Assembly: GCF_013359595.1 (NCBI RefSeq)
Contig: NZ_JABFMP010000030.1
Span: forward strand, 1-64,000
DNA from: Pseudomonas sp. C1C7
Lineage (GTDB): Bacteria; Pseudomonadota; Gammaproteobacteria; Pseudomonadales; Pseudomonadaceae
Direction of reading: 5' to 3'
Length of the DNA: 64,000 bases
Shown: positions 24,600-33,417 of the stretch, piece by piece
How the letters are laid out: the number at the start of each line of letters is the position of its first letter
Numbering within the stretch: the first letter of the stretch is position 1
Notes under the pieces: generated by a model
What the model was told of the DNA's origin: nothing
Database searches by the model: none
Seen by the model: the letters and a program-made list of their open reading frames with translations, nothing else
Translations under genes and position numbers: made by a program

Positions 24600-24667
24600 C
24601 ATGCATCTTGCGGATGATGAAAAACCCTGTGGCGAGGGTACGCATTCATAAAAGGTTGCGTGGATGT

Positions 24668-25231
24668 TCATCGCCCAGCCGCATCCGCCAACGCCGCCGC
24701 CACCTGCTTCTCGATTTCCTTCTCATCCAGCCCCCGCCCGAAATGCTTCAGGTAGCGCCCCTGGCTGTCGAGCAGGAACAGAATGGTCGAGTGATCCATC
24801 ATGTAATCCCCCGGCTTATCCCCGGTGGGCACTTTCTTGTAATACACGTGATAAGCATCGGTGATGCGGGTGATCTCCTGCGCCGAGCCGGTCAGGCCGA
24901 CGAAATCGCTGGCGAAGAAATTCACGTATTCCTTGAGCTTTTTCGGCGTGTCTCGCTCCGGGTCGATGGTCACGAAGATCGGTCGCACGCTGATGCCTTG
25001 CTGCTGTTGTAGCTGGCGACTGATGCGGGCCATTTTCGCAAGGTCCGTGGGGCAGATGGCCGGGCAGGTCATGAAGCCGAAATACAGCAGCGCCGGCTGG
25101 CCGAAACTGCGTTCGTTGACCCGTTGGCCATTCTGATTGGTCAGCTGGAACGGCCCGCCGATATCGGTGCGGGTCGCGGCCAGGGTGCTCGCGGTCATTG
25201 CCGTCAACAGCACGGCGATCAGCCACTTCAT
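24668..25231 (-). CDS. SCO1/SenC-family copper chaperone
   Basis: This 187-residue exported thioredoxin-fold protein has a signal peptide (cleavage near STLAA) and the copper-binding CPAIC pair (Cys56, Cys60), with a distal His in MMDHSTILFLL. Sco proteins deliver copper to cytochrome oxidase CuA or buffer thiol redox state. It is four bases downstream of the outer-membrane protein gene, itself overlapping the multicopper oxidase gene, so the three form one operon. Confidence 0.9.
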   Translation of the reverse strand: MKWLIAVLLTAMTASTLAATRTDIGGPFQLTNQNGQRVNERSFGQPALLYFGFMTCPAICPTDLAKMARISRQLQQQQGISVRPIFVTIDPERDTPKKLKEYVNFFASDFVGLTGSAQEITRITDAYHVYYKKVPTGDKPGDYMMDHSTILFLLDSQGRYLKHFGRGLDEKEIEKQVAAALADAAGR

Positions 25232-25234
25232 CCT

Positions 25235-26371
25235 TCAAAACCCTCCGGAATAGGTCAGCGCCAGGCCGACCAGTTCGGACATCTGGCCGTCCTCTTTCTG
25301 GGTGCCGGCGGACACCCCGAGCTTGATCTGGCCGGTGATGTTGTAGGTCACGCTCAGTTCGTTCAGATAATCCTGGCGATCCGCGCCACCCGTTGATTCG
25401 CGATGCTTGTCGGTGCGGGTTGCGCCGACGGACCAGTCGCCGAAATCGAAGGTCAACGAAGTGGTCAGGTAGCGGGTGTCGTTGCCCTTGATCCCGCCTT
25501 CGCTTTCCACATCGGCGAATTCGATGAAGGGCACGATATCGAAGTAACGACCCTCCAGCGTCGGCTCAAGATCGGTGCTCGGCTCCCAGGCCCAGATGTA
25601 GCGGGCCGAAGCGATCTTGATGGTCTCATCGTCCTCGCCCGGCGGCGTGGCTTGGGTCTCGTCCTCGGCCTGTTTGTTGAACATGTAGCCGGCCTGCAGT
25701 TCCAGATACGGAATCGCCGGAATCGCCAGCCAGTTGACTGTCACCGCATAAGAGTCGAGCTTGCCGGTGTTGGAAGGTCCGCCGTCGCTGCGCTCCAGCT
25801 TCTCGCCATGGCGCAAGTACGGACGACCGAGGAATGAATTGTCCGCGGTGTAGATGCTCACGTTCGGCTCGATCATCCCCAGGCGCTGATCGAAAAAGCG
25901 GTACGCCACGGTGCCGCCGAGCATGCCGTCCAGGTCGTAGGTGCTGACGAAATCCTCGGTGTACAGGCCCGGTGCCTGGTCCTGGGCGCGGCCGAAGGGC
26001 ACGTGGTATTTGCCGACCATGAACGCCGAGTTGGCGTTGTTCTGGTAGTAGTTGAGGTCGTTGATCACCAGGCCCACGTCCTCGAAGAAACGCTTCTGCC
26101 CAGGCTCCGGCCCGTCGATGGGGTTGATCTCGGCGGACAGCTGGATCTGCTGGTCATGGGTGAAGCGCAAGTAGAAGGTCGCGTTGATGTCCGGGTAGGC
26201 GTCGGTGCTGTTGCGGTTGCCGCCCTGGGGCGAGTCGGAATGCACGTGGTCGTATTGGAAGGTCGCGTCGTAATCCATGCCGACGTTGGGGTACTGCCCG
26301 TCATCGGCCAGGGTCGCTTCGATGCCGCACACCGATCCCATCACTAACATTGCCAGGCGATAGTTGTTCAT
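25235..26371 (-). CDS. outer-membrane beta-barrel protein linked to multicopper oxidase
   Basis: This 378-residue exported protein has a signal peptide (cleavage near EATLA). Alternating Tyr/Phe/Trp-rich strands (YLRFTHDQQIQLSAEINP, AYRFFDQRLGMIEPNVSIY) end in a C-terminal Phe (YSGGF), typical of barrel insertion. It is porin-like but I do not recognise a named family. Its ATG overlaps the multicopper oxidase stop (ATGA). It may form the channel or partner for metal handling by that oxidase. Confidence 0.8.
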   Translation of the reverse strand: MNNYRLAMLVMGSVCGIEATLADDGQYPNVGMDYDATFQYDHVHSDSPQGGNRNSTDAYPDINATFYLRFTHDQQIQLSAEINPIDGPEPGQKRFFEDVGLVINDLNYYQNNANSAFMVGKYHVPFGRAQDQAPGLYTEDFVSTYDLDGMLGGTVAYRFFDQRLGMIEPNVSIYTADNSFLGRPYLRHGEKLERSDGGPSNTGKLDSYAVTVNWLAIPAIPYLELQAGYMFNKQAEDETQATPPGEDDETIKIASARYIWAWEPSTDLEPTLEGRYFDIVPFIEFADVESEGGIKGNDTRYLTTSLTFDFGDWSVGATRTDKHRESTGGADRQDYLNELSVTYNITGQIKLGVSAGTQKEDGQMSELVGLALTYSGGF

Positions 26372-27927
26372 GGCGCGAACCCCTTATCGACCTGCGACTT
26401 GACCAGCGGGCTGGACGCTTTCGGGTCCTGACCGGTGTTGCGCAGGTAGGAGCACAACTGGTTGTTTTCACCGTACAGGCCGCCCAAAGGTTCGAGCTTG
26501 ACCGCCTGTTCGTAGTCCTCGGGCTTGACCACCTGAATCGCCTGCATCATGCCGCCGTCCTCGTGTTCGAGGATGTGGCAGTGGTAGACGAACTTGCCGA
26601 GGATCACCGGATCGCGGAAGGGGATGCGCACGGTGATCGAGCCGGTGGCGGGGATGAACACGTTGTCGCGGTAGCCGCTGAACTCCACCTTCTTGCCGTT
26701 GATCTCGGTGACCTGGAAATCGACCTGGTGGATGTGGAACTGGTGCAATTCCTGGGACGGGTTGAACAGCCGCCACTCTTCGACGTCGCCGAGTTTCACC
26801 GTGGTGTTGACCCGGTCCAGCTCGAAGCGCGTGCCATTGATCAGGAACGCATTGGGGTCGGTGTCCGAGTCCTGAAAGGCGAACTGGCGGGTTTTGTTCA
26901 CCGCAATCTTGCTGAAGTCTTCGGCGGGCGGGTAGGCGCTGGTGATCTGCTTGGTCGCCACCTGCGCGCCACTGGAGCGCAGGATCGCCAGTTTGACGCC
27001 CGGGTATTGGTCGCCCGCCGGCCCGGTGTTGCCCGAGCCTGCTTCGATTTCATAGGTGCCGGCGGGCGGCCCGACCACCAGCACGCTGAAGCGCGCCGAC
27101 GGCCCGATCAGCACCTGCTTGGTGTCGACCCGGCGCGTCACGGTATTGCCGTCCCGGGACAGCACCTGCATCGACTGGCCATTGATCCTGATGCGGAAAT
27201 ACTGGTTGGCGGCAATGTTGATGAAGTGCCAGAGCTGGGTTTCCCCGGGCCTGATGTCGATGGTGGGCACTTCCTGGCCATTGATCGTGCGGATCGACGG
27301 GGCGCTGGTGATGATTTCGCTGGCGACTTTTCCGGTCAGGGTTTTCTGGAAATTGCGTAGCACCAGCACCTGTTCCTTGATGCCCTTGAGTTCGGGGAAG
27401 GGGTCGAGCATGCCGTCCACCAGAATCGGCCCGGCGATCCCCGCCGAGACCTGGCGCTGGGAGCCGCCGTGGAAATGGCTGTGATACCAGTAGGCGCCGG
27501 GGCTGTGAGCCAGCGGCAGCTTGACGTTGTACTCGCCGATCTTGTGCGGCTGGGTCACGCGGAAAATGTTGTCGCCTTCGTCCAGTGGCGACACCTGCAT
27601 GCCGTGGAAATGCAGGTTGGTGATTTCGTCCATGCGGTTGTCCAGGCGAATCGCCATGGTTCCGCCCGGCCGGGTGCGAATCAGTGGCGAATCGTAATCG
27701 CCGTTGAACACCAGGGACACGTAGCGCTCATTGCCCACATTCACCTGCTGCTCGGCGGCCGTCAGCGTGGCATGGGTCACGCCGCTGGCATCGTAGGTGA
27801 ATTCGGGGTTCTGTCGCAGAGGTGGCGAGGCGGGTTCGCTGGCGTGCTGCGTTGAGCAACCGGTCAACGCGATAGCCAGCAGGTTTGCGTGCAGTGCAAG
27901 GGAACGGACGCTGAAAGCTCTGGGCAT
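26368..27927 (-). CDS. multicopper oxidase (laccase/CopA-like), lipoprotein
   Basis: This 519-residue oxidase has all four copper-binding motifs: NLHFHGMQV, WYHSHFHG, HQFHIHQVDF and YHCHILEHEDGGMM. The last holds the Cys-His electron bridge to the trinuclear site and the T1 axial Met. The N-terminus is a signal peptide with a lipobox (LLAIALTGC), so it is probably membrane-anchored in the periplasm. It could oxidise Cu(I), metals or phenols. It is the first gene of the oxidase-barrel-Sco operon. Confidence 0.93.
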   Translation of the reverse strand: MPRAFSVRSLALHANLLAIALTGCSTQHASEPASPPLRQNPEFTYDASGVTHATLTAAEQQVNVGNERYVSLVFNGDYDSPLIRTRPGGTMAIRLDNRMDEITNLHFHGMQVSPLDEGDNIFRVTQPHKIGEYNVKLPLAHSPGAYWYHSHFHGGSQRQVSAGIAGPILVDGMLDPFPELKGIKEQVLVLRNFQKTLTGKVASEIITSAPSIRTINGQEVPTIDIRPGETQLWHFINIAANQYFRIRINGQSMQVLSRDGNTVTRRVDTKQVLIGPSARFSVLVVGPPAGTYEIEAGSGNTGPAGDQYPGVKLAILRSSGAQVATKQITSAYPPAEDFSKIAVNKTRQFAFQDSDTDPNAFLINGTRFELDRVNTTVKLGDVEEWRLFNPSQELHQFHIHQVDFQVTEINGKKVEFSGYRDNVFIPATGSITVRIPFRDPVILGKFVYHCHILEHEDGGMMQAIQVVKPEDYEQAVKLEPLGGLYGENNQLCSYLRNTGQDPKASSPLVKSQVDKGFAP

Positions 27928-28052
27928 GATCGCGACCTTCGTTGGCCTGGCGATGAACTACGAATGCAGTTCGCCTGTGGGTTGCCTGTGGGTTGCCGAA
28001 GCTGAGCCGCGGGCACACCGCGCCAAGCCTCACCCTGTATGAAGTAGAGGCT

Positions 28053-28064
28053 GTTGCGCGCAAC
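28053..28064. promoter_or_regulatory. palindrome upstream of the multicopper oxidase
   Basis: GTTGCGCGCAAC is a perfect 12-base palindrome about 125 bases upstream of the oxidase start, in a 295-base gap that otherwise holds only a tandem GCCTGTGGGTT pair near 27975. It could be an operator; no known copper-regulator consensus is claimed. Confidence 0.3.
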
Positions 28065-28222
28065 TTTCCGCAGTCTAGAACAGCAATGTTGGCACGCAAG
28101 TTTTTGCGAATTGATGCTATTTACTATCCGATGAGTTGCATGTTTTAAAAGTTGACCCTGTCATTTACATCAGTGGGCGATGGAAAGGCTGAGTATCAAA
28201 TAGTGTTGTTTTGTTGAAACAC

Positions 28223-28459
28223 TCAAAGATCTTTCTTCGCTTCCTTGTCCAGATGTTTGTCTTCCTTGTGCCGTTCCTTATCCAGTTTCCTGGCTTCCTT
28301 ATCGATATCCTTTCCATCGCGATCGACATCGTGGTCCAGGTCTCGGACGCCATCACGCACGTCCTTTTCAATATCGTCTTCGGCGTGGGCGATGGTTATG
28401 TAAGAGGCTGCACCCGTGACCAGCAGTGAGGCAATGAGGATTGTTTTGAGCATTCGCAT
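28223..28459 (-). CDS. small exported, highly charged Asp/Lys-rich protein
   Basis: The 78-residue protein has a clear signal peptide (cleavage near IAHAEDD). The mature part consists almost wholly of alternating Asp, Lys, Arg and Glu in a repeating D-x-D/K-D-K pattern (DLDHDVDRDGKDIDKEARKL). It is probably a single long helix or disordered polyampholyte in the periplasm. AGGAG precedes the ATG. The surrounding DNA is AT-richer than its neighbours. Confidence 0.7.
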   Translation of the reverse strand: MRMLKTILIASLLVTGAASYITIAHAEDDIEKDVRDGVRDLDHDVDRDGKDIDKEARKLDKERHKEDKHLDKEAKKDL

Positions 28460-28667
28460 GTTTGTCGGCTCCTGTTTTGTTCCGCGCCAGTGTTTGTATT
28501 AGAGAATAAAAACTAGTTGCAACCAGTGTTTGTCGCCAAGCCATTGGTCGTTTGGGCAAGTGCGCCGACTATCAGAATTTCCGGGGCGGGGAGGGCCGAT
28601 TCAAAGAGGTGGATTACGCTATTCGGGGTATGTGGGGTGCCGTTCTTTTTGATGACGAGGTGCATCG

Positions 28668-29000
28668 ATGACAGACGAGCGCAACAGTGCGCTGGATGAC
28701 GACATCTGCGTCCACATCTTCGCCTCGTCCGGGGCAATGGTGGGGGTGTGTCTGACGGTCGTGGGGATTCTTCGAGTGGTGATCAATATTCGCCAGGAGG
28801 ATTTGATCGGGCAGAATCTGTTGGCGGTCAATGCGATCATTTATCTGATGACCTGTTTGATTGCGTATTGGGCGCTGCGTACGCGCAAGGTCAAGCGCAA
28901 TCACCGGTTGGAGCGGATTGCGGATGGATTGTTTTTGTTTGGGCTTACGCTTACGACTGTTACTACGGTGTTTATCACGATTGCCATGTCTACGGCCTGA
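28668..29000 (+). CDS. small membrane protein, three hydrophobic segments
   Basis: The 110-residue inner-membrane protein has hydrophobic segments at about residues 20-38 (FASSGAMVGVCLTVVGIL), 52-67 and 86-108. A basic loop (RTRKVKRNHRLER) lies between the second and third. A GAGGTG site precedes the ATG. The family is not recognised by name. A REPIN begins 12 bases after the stop. Confidence 0.72.
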   Translation: MTDERNSALDDDICVHIFASSGAMVGVCLTVVGILRVVINIRQEDLIGQNLLAVNAIIYLMTCLIAYWALRTRKVKRNHRLERIADGLFLFGLTLTTVTTVFITIAMSTA

Positions 29001-29011
29001 TCGCGGTCCCG

Positions 29012-29090
29012 TGTAGGAGCTGCGGAAGGCTGCGATCTTTTGATTTTGCTTTTGAAGATCAAAAGATCGCAGCCTTCGGCAGCTCCTACA
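29012..29090. repeat. long REPIN-type hairpin
   Basis: TGTAGGAGCTGC and GCAGCTCCTACA ends are perfect complements, with internal GATCAAAAGATCGCAGCC. The 31 bases spanning its left edge are identical to the repeat at 49600. Confidence 0.9.
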
Positions 29091-29131
29091 TTGGTTCGAT
29101 GTGGATCACAGATTTTGTGTTCACCACAAAA

Positions 29132-29289
29132 CCTGTGGGAGCTGGCTTGCCAGCGATGGCGGCCTGACAGCCAGCTCGATTTCACGGATATACCCAAAAC
29201 CACTGTGTGGGCTTGCTCGCGAAAGCGGTGTGTCAGTCGACATAAGCAGTGGCTGACCCGACGCCTTCGCGGGCAAGCCCGCTCTAACA
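29132..29289. repeat. REP hairpin plus REPIN
   Basis: A single CTGTGGGAGCTGGCTTGCCAGC hairpin at 29132-29160 is followed by a facing REP pair at about 29203-29289. No gene is seen between 29001 and 29297. Confidence 0.75.
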
Positions 29290-29297
29290 AGGGATGG

Positions 29298-30152
29298 CTA
29301 TTGAGTCTGCAGATTCTCGATCAGCCACTCGCTGAAGCTGCGCGCATTGGTCTCACTGTCCCGATGCGTCAGCAGCGCCCAATTGGGGCCGCGGATGGTT
29401 TGTTCCACCAGTGGTTGTAACTGCCCATTCGCGCGCGCCTGCCGACTCAACAACTGACTGACCAACGCAATCCCAAGCCCCGCACAAGCCGCATCCAACA
29501 GCAACCCCGGATCGGAGAAGTTCAGCCCCTGGTCCTGTTGCCCGACATCAATCCCCGATTCCACCGCCCAATGACTCCAATCCATCTCCCGTTCGCCATG
29601 CAGGGTCGTGCGCTGCTCTAGCGGTAGCGCCAACAAACCCGGGTGACACGCCGGATAAAGCCGATCGGTACACAGCACCTTGAAGCTGCACTCCGCCTGG
29701 GAGCTGATGTCATCACGCACGGCGATGTCGATGGTCTGGGTGGCCATGTCCGGCACTTCATCGGTGCTGAAAATCCACAGATCGACCTGCGGATGCCGAC
29801 GGCGCAAATCCCCAAGACGCGGCAGCAGCCAGTGACGGGCGAAGGCCGGGGTGGTGTTGAGCACCAGTTGGTTGGGTTTCTGATACTGCCCGAGCCTGCG
29901 AATGCCCACCGCCAGTTGCTGCAGCATCGCCTGGGTGGTGCTCAGCAGGTCGTGGCCGGCGTCGGTCAGGCTGACGCTGCGTCCGCTGCGGAAAAACAGC
30001 GGCTGCTCAAGGTACGCCTCGAGGCTGCGGATCTGCTGGCTGATGGCCGACTGGGTCAGGTGCAGCTCCTCGGCGGCCTTGTGAAAACTGCCCAGGCGGG
30101 CGGCGGCTTCAAAGCCGCGCAGGGTGCTGAGCGGCGGCCAGTGCTTGAGCAT
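29298..30152 (-). CDS. LysR-family regulator (GcvA-like), divergent from agmatine operon
   Basis: This 284-residue LysR regulator has an N-terminal helix-turn-helix (FHKAAEELHLTQSAISQQIRSLEAYL) and a type-2 periplasmic-binding-fold effector domain. It resembles the GcvA/AmpR branch (LPRLGDLRRRHPQVDLWIF). It starts 135 bases from the divergent agmatine deiminase gene and is the obvious candidate controller of that operon. The ligand is unknown; agmatine or putrescine is inferred from position. Confidence 0.9.
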   Translation of the reverse strand: MLKHWPPLSTLRGFEAAARLGSFHKAAEELHLTQSAISQQIRSLEAYLEQPLFFRSGRSVSLTDAGHDLLSTTQAMLQQLAVGIRRLGQYQKPNQLVLNTTPAFARHWLLPRLGDLRRRHPQVDLWIFSTDEVPDMATQTIDIAVRDDISSQAECSFKVLCTDRLYPACHPGLLALPLEQRTTLHGEREMDWSHWAVESGIDVGQQDQGLNFSDPGLLLDAACAGLGIALVSQLLSRQARANGQLQPLVEQTIRGPNWALLTHRDSETNARSFSEWLIENLQTQ

Positions 30153-30287
30153 ATTGATAAGTTCCTCTAATCACTTTTCTGCAAAATCCATCGTTTGTTC
30201 GCCCGTTTTACGCGCCGTAGCATGCATGCCAAGACTGTCAAGGCAGTTTTCATTGAACACAATGGCTTAACTAAAGGGCTTTTTATC

Positions 30288-31340
30288 ATGCAGCAGAACG
30301 AGATGGGAAACAGCGGTTGGATGATGCCGGCGGAGTGGGTCCGCCATGCCGCCACCTGGATGGTCTGGCCGCACAACAAGGAACTCTGGGAGTCGGGCTG
30401 GCGTGTGACCTTGGCCCAGGTTCAGCAGGATTTCGCCGGCGTGGCCAACGCCATTGCCCGTTTCGAACCGGTGAAAATGGTCGTCGATCCGTCCGCCGTC
30501 GCCAGCGCCAAGGCCCTGTGCGGTCCGAACATCGAGCTGATAGAACTTTCGGTGAACGACAGCTGGTGCCGCGACTCCGGTCCAAGCTTCGTCTGCCACC
30601 CGCAACAAGGTCTGGCCGGGGTCAGCTGGCGCTTCAACGCCTGGGGTGGCAAGTCGGCCCATGACCTGGACGAAGGCCTGGCGCGTCGCGTGCTCAATCA
30701 TCTGGGCCTGCCGTGCTTCGGCACGCCGCTGAGCAACGAAGGCGGCGCCATTCATGTCGACGGCGAAGGCACGCTGATCACCACCGAATCGGTGCTGCTC
30801 AACCCCAACCGCAACCCGGGCGTGAGCAAGGCCGAGATGGAAGAGATCTTCAGCCGCCTGCTGGGCGTGAAGAAAACCATCTGGCTGCCGGGCGATCCGG
30901 ACTACGTCACCGGCGACATGACCGACGGCCACGTCGATGGCGTCTGCGCCTTCGCTCGCCCCGGTGTATTGCTGGTGGACGCCACCCGCGACCAGAACTC
31001 GGTGTACGCCGAAGTCGCCCGGGAAAATCGCCGCGCCCTGGAACTGGCCACCGATGCGCGTGGGCGCAAGTTCGACATGATCGAGCTGTTCGAGGCCAGC
31101 GAAGCGGTGGACACTGAAGCCGAAGTGTTCTGCGCCTCCTACACCAACTTCTACATCGCCAACGACGCGATCATCATGCCGGCCTATGGCATCGCCGCCG
31201 ATGACGTCGCCGCGCAAACCCTGGCCCAGGCCTTCCCCGGGCGCGAAGTGGTGCCGGTGCGCATCAACCATCTGGCCCATGGCGGCGGCGGGGTGCATTG
31301 CATCACCCAACAGCAACCGGCCTGGCCGGTGGAGGGTTGA
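30288..31340 (+). CDS. aguA: Agmatine deiminase
   Basis: This 350-residue guanidine-group modifying enzyme hydrolyses agmatine to N-carbamoylputrescine and ammonia. It has the catalytic cysteine Cys338 in GGGGVHCIT, and the family segments NDSWCRDSGPSFV and EGGAIHVDGEG. Start 30288 follows AAGGG. It begins an operon with aguB, a PotF-like binding protein and a second exported deiminase, a layout I recall from the agu2ABCA' operon of some P. aeruginosa strains. Confidence 0.94.
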   Translation: MQQNEMGNSGWMMPAEWVRHAATWMVWPHNKELWESGWRVTLAQVQQDFAGVANAIARFEPVKMVVDPSAVASAKALCGPNIELIELSVNDSWCRDSGPSFVCHPQQGLAGVSWRFNAWGGKSAHDLDEGLARRVLNHLGLPCFGTPLSNEGGAIHVDGEGTLITTESVLLNPNRNPGVSKAEMEEIFSRLLGVKKTIWLPGDPDYVTGDMTDGHVDGVCAFARPGVLLVDATRDQNSVYAEVARENRRALELATDARGRKFDMIELFEASEAVDTEAEVFCASYTNFYIANDAIIMPAYGIAADDVAAQTLAQAFPGREVVPVRINHLAHGGGGVHCITQQQPAWPVEG

Positions 31341-31344
31341 TGCC

Positions 31345-32253
31345 ATGACGATTCTGACCGTCGCCACCACCCAGATGCCTTGCACCTGGGACCTGAAAGG
31401 TAACCTTGATCAGGCGGAGCAACTGGTCCGCGAAGCCGCCGCCAAGGAAGCCCAGGTGATCCTGTTGCAGGAGCTCTTCGCCACGCCGTATTTCTGCATC
31501 GAGCAAAGCCACCAGCACCTGGCCCTGGCCGAGACCTTCGGCGACAGCACCGTGCTCAAGCGCTTCGCCGCGCTGGCCCGGGAGCTGGGCGTGGTGCTGC
31601 CCCTGAGCTGGTTCGAGAAGGCCGGCAACGCCTACTTCAATTCCCTGTGCGTGGCCGATGCCGACGGGCGCCTGCTGGGGGTGTACCGCAAGACCCATAT
31701 CCCCAACGCCATCGGCTATCAGGAGAAGGAATACTTCAGCCCCGGCGACACCGGTTTCCGGGTCTGGGACACCGCGTTCGGGCGCATCGGCGTGGGCATT
31801 TGCTGGGATCAGTGGTTCCCCGAAACCGCCCGCTGCCTGGCCCTGATGGGCGCTGAAGTGCTGCTGTTCCCGACGGCCATCGGCTCCGAGCCTGGCTGCG
31901 CGACGCTGGACTCGCGCGATCACTGGCAGATGACCATGCGCGGTCACGCGGCCGCGAACATTCTGCCGGTGGTGGCGTCCAACCGCGTCGGCCGGGAAAC
32001 GGCGACCACGGATCCGACCTTGCAGATGAGCTTCTACGGCTCGTCCTTCATCAGTAACCACAAGGGCAAACTGCTCGTCGAGGCCGACCGCGACAGCACC
32101 GGTGTGCTGGTGCACGGCCTGGACCTTGCGGCCATGCGCGAAGAGCGCCTGAGCTGGGGCATCTACCGCGACCGTCGCCCGGAAATGTACGGGGCCATGC
32201 TGGGCCTGGACGGTCGCCACATCCATGCACGCTGGAATGCCCAGGGGGTCTGA
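31345..32253 (+). CDS. aguB: N-carbamoylputrescine amidase
   Basis: The 302-residue nitrilase-superfamily amidase cleaves N-carbamoylputrescine to putrescine, CO2 and ammonia. The catalytic triad is Glu43 (LQELF), Lys116 (YRKTHIP) and Cys153 (GICWDQWFPE). It starts four bases after aguA and ends one base before the binding-protein gene, so it is tightly coupled. An in-frame upstream ATG at 31186 lies inside aguA and is rejected. Confidence 0.95.
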   Translation: MTILTVATTQMPCTWDLKGNLDQAEQLVREAAAKEAQVILLQELFATPYFCIEQSHQHLALAETFGDSTVLKRFAALARELGVVLPLSWFEKAGNAYFNSLCVADADGRLLGVYRKTHIPNAIGYQEKEYFSPGDTGFRVWDTAFGRIGVGICWDQWFPETARCLALMGAEVLLFPTAIGSEPGCATLDSRDHWQMTMRGHAAANILPVVASNRVGRETATTDPTLQMSFYGSSFISNHKGKLLVEADRDSTGVLVHGLDLAAMREERLSWGIYRDRRPEMYGAMLGLDGRHIHARWNAQGV

Positions 32254-32254
32254 C

Positions 32255-33358
32255 ATGCGTACCTTCAATCGACTGCTGCCCGCCGTCCTCGCACTGGCGG
32301 TCAGCGCCGCGGCACCTGCGCTGCATGCCGAGGAGAAAACCCTGCGGCTGTACAACTGGGCCGACTATTTCGCCGAGGACACCCTGAGCCGTTTCACTGC
32401 TGAAACGGGGATCAAGGTGATCTACGACGTCATGGACGGCAGCGAAACCCTGGAAGCCAAGATGCTCGCCGGTGGCAGCGGTTACGACCTGATCTTCCCC
32501 GGCGACACCGTGGCCGAGCGCCTGATGCGCGCCGGCAGCCTGTTGCCCCTGGACCGCTCGAAACTCACCGAACTGTCGGACATCGAGCCGGGCCTGCAAA
32601 AACTGCGCGGGCAATACGAGCACTCCAGCGCGGCCACCGTGCCCTACACCTGGGGCACCATCGGCCTGACCTACAACCAGGAGCAGATCAAAAAGCGCCT
32701 GCCCGATGCCCCGGTCAACAGCCTGGACATGCTGTTCAAACCGGAGCTGGCGGCGCAGTTCGCTGATTGCGGCATCTCGGTGATCGATTCCCCTGACGAG
32801 GTGCTGGCGGTGGTGCTCCACTACCTGGGCCGCGAACCGCGCAGCGCCAGGCCGGAGGACCTGAAGGCAGCCAGCGCCTTGCTGCAGAAACTGCGGCCGT
32901 ACGTGCGCAAGTTCCAGTCGCAACCGGTGACGGACCTGGTGAACGGCAACCTGTGCCTGTCCCTGGGCTACAGCGGCGACATGACCCAGGCGCAGCGCAC
33001 CGCGGATTCGGCCGGCAAGAAGACCACCTTCCAGTACCGCATTCCCAAGGAAGGCACGACGGTGTGGATGGACACCATGGCCATTCCCGTGGACGCCAAA
33101 CACCCGGAATACGCCTATGCGTTCATCAACTTCGTCATGCGCCCGCAGAACATGGCGGCCATCAGCAACTTCACCGGCTACCCGACTTCCAACGCCAAGG
33201 CGCGGCCAGGTGTGGATGCGAGCATGCGCGACAACCCGGACATCTATATTGATGAAGCCACCTACGCGCGCCTGATCCCGGGCAAGGATATTCCCCAGGC
33301 CGACATGCGTGCCCGCATGCGCACCTGGACCAAGTTCAAAACGGCCACAAGCCAGTAA
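32255..33358 (+). CDS. PotF/PotD-like periplasmic polyamine-binding protein
   Basis: The 367-residue solute-binding protein has a signal peptide (cleavage near ALHAEE) and the polyamine-binding start LRLYNWADYFAEDTL. Further family segments are DVMDGSETLEAKMLAGGSGYDL and NLCLSLGYSGDM. It should bind agmatine or putrescine in the periplasm. No permease or ATPase gene accompanies it, so it must use a transporter encoded elsewhere or act as a sensor. It corresponds in position to agu2C. Confidence 0.9.
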   Translation: MRTFNRLLPAVLALAVSAAAPALHAEEKTLRLYNWADYFAEDTLSRFTAETGIKVIYDVMDGSETLEAKMLAGGSGYDLIFPGDTVAERLMRAGSLLPLDRSKLTELSDIEPGLQKLRGQYEHSSAATVPYTWGTIGLTYNQEQIKKRLPDAPVNSLDMLFKPELAAQFADCGISVIDSPDEVLAVVLHYLGREPRSARPEDLKAASALLQKLRPYVRKFQSQPVTDLVNGNLCLSLGYSGDMTQAQRTADSAGKKTTFQYRIPKEGTTVWMDTMAIPVDAKHPEYAYAFINFVMRPQNMAAISNFTGYPTSNAKARPGVDASMRDNPDIYIDEATYARLIPGKDIPQADMRARMRTWTKFKTATSQ

Positions 33359-33417
33359 ACCCGAACCCGTAGTCAAAGGCCGGCACGATCTGCCGGCCCA
33401 TTTTCAGGAACACCTAC

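Noticed and set aside
24600..24667. Separate small gene between the exopolyphosphatase and Sco genes
   Set aside because: Only a half REP-like CCTGTGGCGAGGG is visible; no ribosome site or frame stands out.
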